Assembly: GCA_000434035.1 (NCBI GenBank)
Contig: FR893523.1
Span: 150,297 to 214,296, forward strand
DNA from: Clostridium sp. CAG:452
GTDB lineage: Bacteria > Bacillota > Clostridia > TANB77 > CAG-508
DNA: 64,000 nt
Direction: 5' to 3'
Positions 7,500 through 17,198 of the stretch are shown here, piece by piece. The notes beneath the pieces are model-generated. The model saw only the letters and a list, made by a program, of their open reading frames with translations. It was not told the DNA's origin and made no database searches. Position 1 is the stretch's first letter. Each line of letters starts with the position of its first letter. Made by a program: the position numbers and the translations under genes.

Positions 7500-9128
7500 A
7501 TGGATGCTAAACGAAGAGGACCAATAGGTATAGAACTAGTAAAAAGAGGGCTAGTAAATGAAGAAGATATAAATAGAGCACTAGAATACCAAAAAGAAAA
7601 TCCTAATAAAAAAATAATAGAAATAATAAATACACTTAGTTTATGTGATGAATATTCGTTAATTCAAGCATTAGGAGATATATTAGATGAAAAAGCAATT
7701 ATATTAACTCAAAGTGATGTAAAAATAAATCCGTCTGACTATATATCTATAGATGTGATAAAAAACAACAAAGCTATTCCATTTGAAATAGCAGGAAATA
7801 AAATAAAAGTATGTTTTGCAGACACATTAGATAGAAAAGCTGTTGAAATAGTTAGATTAATTCTTTTAAATAAAGGATTAATAATGGAAAAATATATAAC
7901 ATTTGAAAAAAATATAAATCAAATAATAGAAACATTAGAAGGAACAGCTACAGATAATATAAATTCAAATACTGACACAACTGGTTTAGTTGATAGTATA
8001 ATTAAAACTGCAATAAAGAAAAGAGCAAGTGATATTCATATAGAACCATTAGATGACCAAGTAAGAGTAAGATATAGAATAGATGGAGAACTTGTAACTG
8101 CAGTAAAGATTCCAAAAGAAAAACAATCACAAATAATAGGAAGATTAAAAGCAATTTCAAATATGTACCAGGAAAAACAAGAATCACAAGATGGTAGAAT
8201 TATAATGTATCCGGATTATAATATTCGTGTTTCTTCACAAAGAAATATTTATGGAGAAAAATTCGTTTTAAGATTATTAAAAAAGAATATGAATATTAGA
8301 GGATTAGAAGATTTAGGATTCCCTGGTGATGATAAATTTATTAAATCATGCTTTAATAAAAGAAATAGTATAACAATAGTTGCAGCACCTACAGGAGAAG
8401 GAAAAACAACAACATTGTATAGTATAATTGATTATTTAGATAAACCAGAAATTAATATAACAACAATAGAAGATCCAGTTGAAATTCGTATTGCGGGATT
8501 GAATCAAATAGAAATAAATGAAAAACTTACATTTTCTGATTCTTTAAGAACAGTATTAAGACAAGACCCAGATATAATACTAGTTGGAGAAATTAGAGAT
8601 AGAGAAACAGCAGAAATAGCAGTACAAGCTGGACAAACAGGTCATTATGTATTGTCAACAATTCACACAATAGATAGTATAGAAGTAATAACAAGATTAA
8701 GAAAAATGGGAGTATCTAACTATGATATTTCTAGTACAGTTGGAACATCAGTTTCTCAAAGACTTGTAAGGAAAGTTTGTAAAAAATGTGCAAGGAAAAG
8801 AGAATTTAATGATAAAGAAAAAGAAACAATTAAAAGAATTAGCGAAAAATATAATGTTGAATTTGATTTAACAGATAAATACACATATGATACAGTGGGC
8901 TGTAAGGAATGTAATAATAGTGGATATTATGACAGAATAGGAATATTTGAAGTTTTATCACTAGATGATAATATAAAAGAGTTAATTGTAAATGGAGCAT
9001 CTAGCATTGAAATAAGAAAAGAAGCTTTAAAAGAAAATTTTAAACCATTAGTGGTTGACGGAATTAAAAAAGTAATTGATGGAATAACAACACTAGATGA
9101 ACTTGATAGGAAAATCATATTATACTAG
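7500..9128 (+). CDS. pilB: Type IV pilus extension ATPase PilB
   Basis: The 542-residue hexameric ATPase powers pilus assembly at the cytoplasmic face. Visible domains are an N-terminal GspE-N-like region (about 1-150), Walker A APTGEGKTTT (about 297-306), Asp box IEDPVEI, Walker B PDIILVGEIRDRETAEIA, and a tetra-cysteine zinc motif (CKKC ... CKEC) near residues 425-470. The Walker A has Ala and Glu where GPTGSGKT is common, but the essential GKT is present. ATG at 7500 follows GAGGAGG. There is no frame break. It is followed 11 bp later by pilT. Confidence 0.95.
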   Translation: MDAKRRGPIGIELVKRGLVNEEDINRALEYQKENPNKKIIEIINTLSLCDEYSLIQALGDILDEKAIILTQSDVKINPSDYISIDVIKNNKAIPFEIAGNKIKVCFADTLDRKAVEIVRLILLNKGLIMEKYITFEKNINQIIETLEGTATDNINSNTDTTGLVDSIIKTAIKKRASDIHIEPLDDQVRVRYRIDGELVTAVKIPKEKQSQIIGRLKAISNMYQEKQESQDGRIIMYPDYNIRVSSQRNIYGEKFVLRLLKKNMNIRGLEDLGFPGDDKFIKSCFNKRNSITIVAAPTGEGKTTTLYSIIDYLDKPEINITTIEDPVEIRIAGLNQIEINEKLTFSDSLRTVLRQDPDIILVGEIRDRETAEIAVQAGQTGHYVLSTIHTIDSIEVITRLRKMGVSNYDISSTVGTSVSQRLVRKVCKKCARKREFNDKEKETIKRISEKYNVEFDLTDKYTYDTVGCKECNNSGYYDRIGIFEVLSLDDNIKELIVNGASSIEIRKEALKENFKPLVVDGIKKVIDGITTLDELDRKIILY

Positions 9129-9139
9129 GAGGAACGAAA

Positions 9140-10250
9140 ATGTTAAATATGAATAAAGTTTTAGATGAAGCAATAGAGAAAGATGCATCAGATGTACACT
9201 TGATTTTTGGATTAAAGCCTATACTTAGAGTCGCAAGAGAATTACAAGAAAGTGAAACAGCAGAGGTGCTAAGTGAAGATGAATTATATGAAGCATATGA
9301 TTACTTTGTAAGGGGAAATATAGATAAAGATGAAATTTATCATGAAACAAAAAGACTTGATACATCATTCGAATATGAAAACATAAGACTAAGAGTAAAT
9401 ATATCATCAGCAGATGACAAACCAACATTTACCTTAAGAATTATAAAAAATACGCTTCCAACATTTCAAGAATTAGGAGTACCAGACATTGTTAGAAGAA
9501 TGACACTTCAACCACAAGGATTAATTTTAGTTACAGGAAAGACTAACTCACGGAAAGACAACAACATTAAATGCTTTAATAAACGAGCTAAATGAAAAGG
9601 AAAATAAAAAAATACTAACACTAGAAAAACCAGTTGAATTTAAGCATCAATGTAAAAAATCTGTAATTGTTCAAAAAGAAGTTGGAAGGGGCGGAGATGT
9701 TCCAAACTTTAGAGATGGTGTAAAAAATGCTCTAAGAGAAGACTGTGACATATTAGTAATTGGAGAGATTAGAGATAGAGAAACAATGGAAGCTGCAATA
9801 GATATGGCAGAATCAGGACACTTAGTAATAGGAACATTACATACAAAATCTTGTGCAGAAACAATAGATAGAATGATAAACTTCTATGAAGTAAGAGATC
9901 AAGCTAGTATAAAGTATTTAATGTCAGCATTATTAAAATTAGTAGTATCACAAAGATTATTAAAAGGTACAGATGGAAAACTAGTATTATTACCAGAAGT
10001 AATGGTTGTAGATAATATTGTTGCCGGATGTATAAGAAAAGAAAAATTTAGTGTATCAGAGTTAGAAGATGCAATACAATCAAACATAGATAAAGGAAGT
10101 ATAAGTTTGATAAATTCTATTGCACAATTATTTGTAGAAGATAAAATAACACTACAACAAGCAAAAGCTCAAATAGAAGAAAAGAACATAGAAATTTTAA
10201 ATAGAACAATAATGCAAATGAAAATAAAAAGAGGACAGATTCAAAATTAA
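9140..10250 (+). CDS. pilT: PilT-like retraction ATPase, read through a +1 shift at CGGA
   Basis: PilT-family ATPases retract type IV pili. From ATG 9140 (AGGAGG upstream) frame 0 runs 137 codons into the P-loop, then reads CGG and stops 14 codons later. Skipping one C restores TGKTNSGKTTTLNALINEL and the rest to 10250, for about 369 residues, a normal PilT length. Downstream motifs are TLEKPVEF (Asp box, with Lys for Asp), DILVIGEIRD (Walker B) and HLVIGTLHT (His box). The P-loop also differs from TGPTGSGKSTT by Lys and Asn. The Asp-box change may mean altered activity. Without the shift no ATPase core is made. Confidence 0.9.
9551..9554 (+). other. +1 recoding site CGGA in the pilT P-loop
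   Basis: Frame 0: AAC TCA CGG AAA GAC; shifted: AAC TCA (C) GGA AAG ACA ACA. CGG is codon 138 from the ATG. The restored Gly is the invariant glycine before the Walker A lysine. Confidence 0.9.
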
Positions 10251-10270
10251 AAGAATGGAGGATTCCCATA

Positions 10271-11617
10271 ATGCCTATATATATATATAAAGCTGCGACT
10301 AAAAATGGGCAAGTTGTTAGAAACAGAGTAGAAGAAGTAAATAGATTTATTTTATTAAGAAGATTAAAAAATAATAATCTTTTACCAATATCTGTTACGC
10401 AAATAAATGCAAAAGGAAACAAAGCACTAAAAAAACAGAAAAAGAATGTGGAAAGTAGTAGTAGTATATTAAAAAACATAAGAAGCAAAGAAATAGAAAA
10501 AAATATGATGTCTCGAAAAGAAAGAATAAAAAAAGCTTTATTTTCGAATGTTACTAGTGCTAAAATTACTACTAAAGATTTAGTAGTATTTACACAAGAT
10601 TTTTACTTGTTAAAAAAGGCTAATTTTAACAATATACATGCATTAACAACAATAATAGAAAGTACAGAAAATGTATCATTAAAAGGAATTTTAGAGGATA
10701 TACTTTTAGGAGTGGAAGCTGGAGAAAATATGTATACTACGATGGAGTATTATGAAGGAGTATTTCCTCCAATATATATAAACATGATAAAAGTAGGAGA
10801 ACTATCTGGTTCACTTACAAGAGCATTGCAACAAGCAGTTAAATATTTAGATGATACTATGCAACTAAACAAAAAAATAAAATCGGTATTAGTACCAAAC
10901 CTTACAATGTTTTTTGGCCTTTTAATTTTACTTATAGGAGGTACTATTATAGCTGTACCATCTCTTCAAGGAGTATTAGAATCTGTAGGAAGTAAAGACC
11001 AATTACCAGCAATAACATTATGGTTTGCGGATTTCTTAGATAAAGTAGCAGCACATTGGTACATTCCATTAATAGTAATATTGGGTATAGTAGGTGCAAT
11101 ATTTTTCTATGTAAGAACACCACAAGGAAAATATAACTTTCATTATTTTAAATATAGGATGCCTGTGTTTGGAAGGCTAATATATGCAATTGATTTTACT
11201 AGATTAATGAGAGCAATACTACTAAATATACAAAATGGAATGAGATTACAAGATGCATTAGAAACTAGTAAAAATATATCAACAAATCTTGTTATGTTAT
11301 CATTAGTGGAATCATCAATCAATAATATCTTAGTTGGTCAAAGTTGGATAGAGCCATTTGAAAAAGCGGGATTTTCTGCACCAATGGCGACAGAGATGCT
11401 AAAAATTGGTATGCAAACAGATTTGGCAGAAATGATGCAAAAACTATTAGACTATATGGAAATAGAAATAGATGAAAGTATGAAAAGAATAATGAAGGTA
11501 TTACCACAGATAATATACATTATAGTTGGCCTAATGCTTATATTTGTAACAGTAGTAGTATTAGTACCATTAATTCAAATGTATATGGGTACATGGATGT
11601 TCTCTGCATACTTATAA
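10271..11617 (+). CDS. pilC: Type IV pilus inner-membrane platform protein PilC
   Basis: A 448-residue type II secretion F family protein that forms the membrane platform turned by PilB and PilT. It has two T2SF repeats (about 100-225 and 300-430), with membrane helices near 205-230, 255-280 and 415-440. Family signatures include IKVGELSGSL and KIGMQTDLAEMM. A basic region (about 40-90) precedes the first repeat. ATG at 10271 follows GGAGG. It is the last gene of the pilus set. Confidence 0.92.
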   Translation: MPIYIYKAATKNGQVVRNRVEEVNRFILLRRLKNNNLLPISVTQINAKGNKALKKQKKNVESSSSILKNIRSKEIEKNMMSRKERIKKALFSNVTSAKITTKDLVVFTQDFYLLKKANFNNIHALTTIIESTENVSLKGILEDILLGVEAGENMYTTMEYYEGVFPPIYINMIKVGELSGSLTRALQQAVKYLDDTMQLNKKIKSVLVPNLTMFFGLLILLIGGTIIAVPSLQGVLESVGSKDQLPAITLWFADFLDKVAAHWYIPLIVILGIVGAIFFYVRTPQGKYNFHYFKYRMPVFGRLIYAIDFTRLMRAILLNIQNGMRLQDALETSKNISTNLVMLSLVESSINNILVGQSWIEPFEKAGFSAPMATEMLKIGMQTDLAEMMQKLLDYMEIEIDESMKRIMKVLPQIIYIIVGLMLIFVTVVVLVPLIQMYMGTWMFSAYL

Positions 11618-11642
11618 TTATAATTTGTTTTGGAGGAATATT

Positions 11643-12542
11643 ATGAGAATTGGTATTGATGTTGGTGGTAGTCATATTGGATTAGGACTCGTAAATAAAG
11701 ATGGCAAATTAGTTTTAAAAGATGAAAAGGATTATGACAAAAGACAAGAAGATATGTCTAATATAGTTTTAGAAACAATAATTGAGCTAATAAATAAAAA
11801 TATAGATAACAATAATGTAAAAAAAGAAGAAATAGAAAGCATAGGAATTGCTTTTCCAGGAACAGTATCAGAAACAGCAGTTATAAAAGCTGAAAATTTA
11901 GGGATAGATAATTTTGAAGTTGTAGAAAAAATAAAAAAACATTTTGATGTACCAATACATCTAGAGAATGATGCAAAATGTGCAGCAATTGCAGAAAAAG
12001 AATTTGGAAGTCTAAAAGAATATGAAGATGCAGTATTTTTAATAATTGGCACAGGTGTTGGTGGAGCGGTTTATTTAAATGGAAAATTATTAAGACCTAA
12101 AAGATATTCTGGTTTTGAAGTTGGACATACAGTGATAAACAAGAATGGGATAAAATGTAACTGTGGAAGAAATGGATGCTTTGAAGTGTATTCATCAATG
12201 AGGAGACTAAAAGAAAAAATAAATAAAGAATTTAACTTAAACACCACAGATGGAATAAAAATAAGAGAATTTATGGAAGAGAATACAAATAATAAAAAAC
12301 TAGATAAAATATTGGATGAGTATATACAAAATTTAGAAACTGGAATAGCAAATCTAATAAATATATTTGAACCGCAAGCAATATCAATAGGTGGAAGTTT
12401 TGGACATTATGATATACTACTAAAAAGACTACAAGATAAGATAAATGGAAAAACAGAATTATATAATAAAGAACAAATACCTAAAATTTTAATAGCAGAA
12501 TTAAAAAATGATGCAGGAATGATAGGTGCAGCAATGATATAA
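11643..12542 (+). CDS. ROK family sugar kinase (glucokinase-like)
   Basis: A 299-residue ROK kinase that would phosphorylate glucose or a related sugar with ATP in the cytoplasm. Signs are the phosphate-binding DVGGSHIGLG at the N-terminus, ENDAKCAAIAE (substrate and catalytic Asp region), GTGVGGAVYLNGKLL, and the zinc-binding motif CNCGRNGCFE that separates ROK kinases from other hexokinases. ATG at 11643 with GGAGGA 5 nt upstream is preferred to an upstream in-frame ATG. It lies 25 bp after pilC and is followed by a strong terminator, so it may ride on pilus transcription. Sugar specificity cannot be read. Confidence 0.85.
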   Translation: MRIGIDVGGSHIGLGLVNKDGKLVLKDEKDYDKRQEDMSNIVLETIIELINKNIDNNNVKKEEIESIGIAFPGTVSETAVIKAENLGIDNFEVVEKIKKHFDVPIHLENDAKCAAIAEKEFGSLKEYEDAVFLIIGTGVGGAVYLNGKLLRPKRYSGFEVGHTVINKNGIKCNCGRNGCFEVYSSMRRLKEKINKEFNLNTTDGIKIREFMEENTNNKKLDKILDEYIQNLETGIANLINIFEPQAISIGGSFGHYDILLKRLQDKINGKTELYNKEQIPKILIAELKNDAGMIGAAMI

Positions 12543-12545
12543 AAT

Positions 12546-12580
12546 AAAAAATCAGTTTTATTTAATAAAACTGATTTTTT
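12546..12580 (+). terminator. Rho-independent terminator after ROK kinase gene
   Basis: AAAAAATCAGTTTTA (12546-12560), a 5-nt loop, then TAAAACTGATTTTTT (12566-12580), with T-rich sequence after it. It ends the pilus/ROK transcription unit. Confidence 0.85.
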
Positions 12581-12687
12581 ATTTTATATACTAGAGAATT
12601 TCTCGTTTCATAGTATATTAAAAAACACTATAATTGCTATTGTATTTGAGATTTTTATTCAAATAATAATTTTTATAAAAAAACATA

Positions 12688-12716
12688 TACAATTTTTTTT
12701 TGTTTAATGATATAAT
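12688..12716 (+). promoter_or_regulatory. Candidate promoter of mutL-miaA operon
   Basis: TATAAT at 12711-12716 preceded 17 bp upstream by a poor -35 (TACAAT). It lies 28 bp before the mutL start in the first gap after a terminator. Confidence 0.45.
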
Positions 12717-12743
12717 TCAGTATGAATTTAAGGAGGAATTAAA

Positions 12744-14816
12744 TTGGGTAAAATTGTATTATTAGATGAATTAACAATAAATAAAATTGCTGCAGGTGAA
12801 GTTATAGAAAGGCCAGCATCTGTAGTAAAAGAATTAGTAGAAAATTCAATAGATGCAGGAGCAACAAATATAACAGTAGAAATACAAAATGGTGGAATTT
12901 CTAAAATAAGAATTATAGATAATGGCTCTGGAATGAGCAAAGATGATTTAGAATTTGCATTTGAAAGACATGCAACAAGCAAAATAAGAAAAGCAGCTGA
13001 CTTGGAAAATGTAAAATCTATGGGATTTAGAGGTGAAGCTTTAGCAAGTATTGCAGCTATTGCACACGTAGAGCTAGTAAGTAAAACAGAAGATGACAAT
13101 ATTGGGCACAAAATAGTAGTTGAAGGTGGAAAAATCTTAGAAATAGAAGATTCAGCATCACAAAAAGGAACAACCATAACAGTAAGCAATTTATTCTTTA
13201 ATACGCCTGTTAGATACAAATTCTTAAAAAAAGATTTTACAGAAGCAGGATATATTGAAGATGCAGTAACGAGAATAGCAATTGCAAATCCTAATATTGC
13301 AATAAAACTTATAAATGGAAATAAAACAATAATACAAACAAACGGAAATGGTGATTTAAAAACAGTAATATATACAATATATGGAAAAGAAATTGCAGAG
13401 GGACTTTTAGAAGTAAATTATGAGTATGAAGGAATAAAAGTAACAGGAGCAATAGGAAAACCAGAAATTGCAAGAAACAATAGAAGTTATCAAATGTTTT
13501 TTGTAAATAAAAGATATATAAAAGATAAAACATTATCTGCAGGAGTAGAACAAGCATTTAAAGGACTAATTCCAATAGGAAAATATGGAGTGGTTGTTTT
13601 AAATATTGAAATAGAACCTAATAAAATAGATGTAAATGTACATCCAACAAAATTAGAAATAAGATTTCAAGAGGAACAAAAAGTATTTAAAGCAATATAT
13701 CATAGTGTAAAAGATACTTTACTAAAAGGAGATTTAGTAAAAGAAGTAGAAAGAGAGCCAGTTGTAGAAGAACAAAAATTAGAAGTAAATCAAGAACCTG
13801 TAAAACTAGAAGAAAATCAAATAAAAACAGAACAAGTAGTAGAACCAAAAGTAGAAACGGAAGATATAAAAAAATCTGGATTTATGGGATTATTTAAAAA
13901 GAAAGAAAAAGATGCAGATGAATTTATAGAAAATTATAGTACAAATACACTTCAAGAAATATTTGCAGAAAAAAGTGCTGGACAACCAGAAGAAGTGGAA
14001 ATACAAACACAAGAACAAAAAAATAAAATGGAAGATATAATAGAAAAACAAAAAGAGCTAGAGAATCCTAAAGTAGAAGAACCTACAAGCAAAGATTTTG
14101 ACGAAATGTATGTAAAAACATTTGGGAAGCTTCCAGAAACACAAAAAATAGAAGAAAATTCTAATAAAATAGATGTCAAAACTTTAAAAGAAGTAGAAAA
14201 TATATCGGTATTTGAAGAAAAAGAAAATTATAATACAATTCCAAAATATAAATTTATAGGAGCTTTATTTTCTACATATTTAGTAATCGAAATGAAAGAC
14301 GAAATTTATATAATAGACCAACATGCAGCACATGAGAGAGTTATGTATGAAAAAGTTAAAAAGAATTTTTATAATAACATGGAAAAAGATTCTCAGATAA
14401 TGCTATTACCAGATATAATAGAATTATCACACAAGGAAAGAGCAATTGTAAAAGAAAATACAGACCTATTTAAAAAAGCTGGATTTATAATAGAAGAATT
14501 TGGAGATAACACAATAAGACTAATAGGAGTTCCTTCATTGTGTATGGACTTGGACACAAAAGAATTATTTTTAGAAATATTAGACGAAATAGATACAGTT
14601 GCAATAACTGCAAAACAAGAAAAAGAAGATAAATTTATTAGCACAATAGCGTGCAAAGCTGCAGTAAAAGCAAATATGAAATTAACAAATGAAGAAGTGG
14701 ATACATTAATGAGACAATTATTGGTTTTACCAAATCCATTTACATGTCCACATGGAAGACCAACAGCAATTAAAATGACAAGATATGATATAGAACGTAA
14801 ATTTAATAGAAAATAA
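12744..14816 (+). CDS. mutL: DNA mismatch repair protein MutL
   Basis: A 690-residue MutL. The N-terminal GHKL ATPase (about 1-330) has IAAGEVIERPASVVKEL, DNGSGM and GFRGEALASI. A long acidic Glu/Lys-rich linker spans about 335-510. The C-terminal domain carries the endonuclease metal-site motif DQHAAHERVMYE (about 525), ACKAAVKAN and CPHGRPT, so it should nick DNA as in MutS/MutL systems without MutH. The start is TTG at 12744 with AGGAGG upstream. mutS is not in the window. miaA follows after 19 bp, a common pairing. Confidence 0.95.
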   Translation: MGKIVLLDELTINKIAAGEVIERPASVVKELVENSIDAGATNITVEIQNGGISKIRIIDNGSGMSKDDLEFAFERHATSKIRKAADLENVKSMGFRGEALASIAAIAHVELVSKTEDDNIGHKIVVEGGKILEIEDSASQKGTTITVSNLFFNTPVRYKFLKKDFTEAGYIEDAVTRIAIANPNIAIKLINGNKTIIQTNGNGDLKTVIYTIYGKEIAEGLLEVNYEYEGIKVTGAIGKPEIARNNRSYQMFFVNKRYIKDKTLSAGVEQAFKGLIPIGKYGVVVLNIEIEPNKIDVNVHPTKLEIRFQEEQKVFKAIYHSVKDTLLKGDLVKEVEREPVVEEQKLEVNQEPVKLEENQIKTEQVVEPKVETEDIKKSGFMGLFKKKEKDADEFIENYSTNTLQEIFAEKSAGQPEEVEIQTQEQKNKMEDIIEKQKELENPKVEEPTSKDFDEMYVKTFGKLPETQKIEENSNKIDVKTLKEVENISVFEEKENYNTIPKYKFIGALFSTYLVIEMKDEIYIIDQHAAHERVMYEKVKKNFYNNMEKDSQIMLLPDIIELSHKERAIVKENTDLFKKAGFIIEEFGDNTIRLIGVPSLCMDLDTKELFLEILDEIDTVAITAKQEKEDKFISTIACKAAVKANMKLTNEEVDTLMRQLLVLPNPFTCPHGRPTAIKMTRYDIERKFNRK

Positions 14817-14835
14817 TTTTATAAAGGAAATAAAA

Positions 14836-15761
14836 ATGAACAAACCAAAAGTAATAGTTATTGTAGGACCAACGGCTTCACGGAAAGTCTGGTTTAGCAA
14901 TAGAACTGGCTAAAAAAATAGACGGAGAGATAATCTCGGCAGATTCTATGCAAATATATAAAGATATGAATATAGGAACAGCTAAAGTTTTGGAAGATGA
15001 GATGCAAGGAATTAAGCACTATATGTTAGACATAATCTCGCCAGAAGAAAGATATAGTGTTTCTGATTTTAAAAAACAATCAGAGGAATGTATAGAACAA
15101 ATCTTACAAAAAGGTAAAATGCCTATTATTTGTGGTGGAACAGGACTATATATAAATTCTTTAATATATGGAATAGAATTTGCAAATGAAGAAATAGACA
15201 TGAAATATAGAGAACATTTAAACGAAATTGCGCAAAATGAAGGATTAGAAAATTTATACAAAAAAGCATTAGAAATAGATCCAGAAGCAGCAAATAAAAT
15301 AAGCAAGAATGACCAAAAAAGAATTATACGAATACTAGAAATATATCACAAAACAGGAAAAACAAAAACTCAGCAAGACCTAGAATCAAGAAAAAATGAA
15401 GTAAAATACGATTATAAAGTTTTTGGAATAAATATGGACAGACAAGTTTTATATGATAGAATAAACCAAAGGGTAGATATAATGTTAAAACAAGGGCTCA
15501 TAGAGGAAGTACAATCTATTTTAGAAAAATACAATAAATTTCCAACAGCAATGCAGGGCCTTCGGATATAAAGAAGTAGTAGAATACTTAAATGGAAATA
15601 TTCAAAAAGAAGAAATGATAGAAAAACTAAAAATGGAAACACGAAGATATGCCAAAAGACAACTAACATGGTTTAGAAAAAACAAAGAGATATATTGGCT
15701 AGATGGAACTGAGAATATAAATGATAATGTAAACACAATATTAAAAGAATGCAATTACTAA
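14836..15761 (+). CDS. miaA: tRNA dimethylallyltransferase MiaA, read through two +1 shifts at CGGA
   Basis: MiaA adds the dimethylallyl group to A37 of tRNAs that read UNN codons. The ATG at 14836 follows AAGGAAAT. Frame 0 gives 15 codons, VIVIVGPTAS, then CGG and an early stop. Skipping the C restores GKSGLAIELAKKI and 227 codons in all. A second CGG at 15563 is followed by ATA TAA; skipping its C restores GLGYKEVVEYLNG to the stop at 15761. The combined protein is about 307 residues, the normal MiaA length, with P-loop, DSMQIYKDMNIGTAK, and C-terminal RRYAKRQLTWFR-like segments. Two shifts are needed for one intact product. Confidence 0.9.
14881..14884 (+). other. +1 recoding site CGGA in the miaA P-loop
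   Basis: Frame 0: GCT TCA CGG AAA GTC; shifted: GCT TCA (C) GGA AAG TCT. It gives the conserved GPTASGKS. The nine bases TCACGGAAA are identical to those at the pilT site. Confidence 0.9.
15563..15566 (+). other. Second +1 recoding site CGGA in miaA
   Basis: Frame 0: GGC CTT CGG ATA TAA (stop); shifted: GGC CTT (C) GGA TAT AAA GAA. It restores the conserved G-Y-K-E segment and the last 65 or so residues. Confidence 0.9.
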
Positions 15762-15779
15762 TAAAGGAGGGATTAAATA

Positions 15780-17069
15780 TTGGCTGACAAAAATGTTAAA
15801 AAGAACAAAGACACAAAGAAAAAGAACAGTAGAAAAAGTATTAATAAAAATAAAACATTAGGCATAATATTATTAGTTTTAATAATCTCTTTTTTAGTGT
15901 ATGCAACATATGAAATAATAAGTTTAGTGGCTGTACCAACGAATACATTTATTATTGAAAATGGATCTATATCTAGTGAAGAAAGCGTAACAGGTTATGT
16001 AATAAGAGAGGAAAAAATAGTAAAAGGTACAAATTACAAAAATGGTATGGTACAAATAAAAACTGAAGGAGAAAAAGTAGCAAAGGGAGAAAATATATTT
16101 AGGTATTATGGTGCAAATGAAGAAGATATAAAACAAAAGATAACAGAAACAAATGAAAAAATTCAAAAAGCCATTTCAGGAAACACACAAATACTTACAG
16201 GCGATATAACTGCTCTAGATAGTCAGATAGAAAGCAAGATCGACGGAATAAGTGGAGAAAATGAGATACAAAAAATAAAAGAACAAAAAAAGGATATAGA
16301 TACATATATTACAAAAAAATCAAAAATTGCTGGAGATTTAAGCCAGGCGGGTTCATATATAAATGGTTTGATTCAAGAAAAAAATAAATATGATGAAGAA
16401 TTGACTAAAAACTCAGAATATGTAACAGCACCTATGAGCGGAGCAGTTTCATATAGAATAGATAATCTAGAAGAGATACTAACTCCAAATAGTTTTGAAA
16501 AACTGGATAAAAAGTTTTTAGAAGATTTAGGTTTAAAAACTGGACAAATAGTAAGTTCAAATTCCGAGGCGGGAAAAATAATAAATAATTATGAATGCTA
16601 TATTGTAACAACTATGAATTCAAAAGAAGCAAAAGAGGCTAAAACAGGTGATAAAGTAACATTAAGACTTTCAACTCAAGATAATGTAACAGCAACAATA
16701 GAATACAAAGCAGAAAAAAATGATTATGTAGTATTAGTATTTAAGATAAGTGATTGCGTTGAAAAACTTATAGATTATAGAAAGATATCAATAGATGTGA
16801 TATGGTGGGAATATGAAGGACTAAAAGTGCCAAAATCAGCAATTATATATGATAATGGGCTAAGTTACATAGTAAGAAACAGGGGAGGATACTTAACTAA
16901 GATTTTAGTAAAAATACGTAAAGAAGGAGAAAACTATTGCATAGTTGGCAACTATGATTCAGAGGAACTAAAAGAGTTAGGTTTTACAACATCGCAAATA
17001 AACAATATGAGACAAGTTACTATATATGATGAAATAGTATTAAACCCAGATTTAAAAAATGTTGAATAA
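15780..17069 (+). CDS. HlyD-like membrane protein in the sepF cluster
   Basis: A 429-residue protein with a highly basic N-terminus (about 1-27), one membrane helix (about 28-48), and an extracytoplasmic HlyD/biotinyl-lipoyl-like part. ENGSISSEESVTGYVIREEK begins a lipoyl-like half, a coiled-coil region spans about 120-215, and TAPMSGAVSYR begins the second half. Such proteins are usually annotated HlyD-family and often sit beside sepF in Clostridia, suggesting an envelope or division role rather than drug export; that is inference. The start is TTG at 15780 after AAAGGAGG. The end is followed by a new promoter for sepF. Confidence 0.7.
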   Translation: MADKNVKKNKDTKKKNSRKSINKNKTLGIILLVLIISFLVYATYEIISLVAVPTNTFIIENGSISSEESVTGYVIREEKIVKGTNYKNGMVQIKTEGEKVAKGENIFRYYGANEEDIKQKITETNEKIQKAISGNTQILTGDITALDSQIESKIDGISGENEIQKIKEQKKDIDTYITKKSKIAGDLSQAGSYINGLIQEKNKYDEELTKNSEYVTAPMSGAVSYRIDNLEEILTPNSFEKLDKKFLEDLGLKTGQIVSSNSEAGKIINNYECYIVTTMNSKEAKEAKTGDKVTLRLSTQDNVTATIEYKAEKNDYVVLVFKISDCVEKLIDYRKISIDVIWWEYEGLKVPKSAIIYDNGLSYIVRNRGGYLTKILVKIRKEGENYCIVGNYDSEELKELGFTTSQINNMRQVTIYDEIVLNPDLKNVE

Positions 17070-17122
17070 TATTACAAAAATATTACAAAGAAATTAAGAT
17101 TTGGTTACAATCGACAAAAGTA

Positions 17123-17151
17123 TTGACAATTTGAAAGAAAAGATAGATACT
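17123..17151 (+). promoter_or_regulatory. Candidate promoter of sepF
   Basis: TTGACA (17123-17128), 17-bp spacer, GATACT (17146-17151); an overlapping TATAAT lies at 17152-17157 but with a 23-bp spacer. It faces sepF 48 bp downstream. Confidence 0.55.
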
Positions 17152-17198
17152 TATAATATGAAAATTACGAAGGAGAAAAAAATTAGGAGGTTTTTTTA

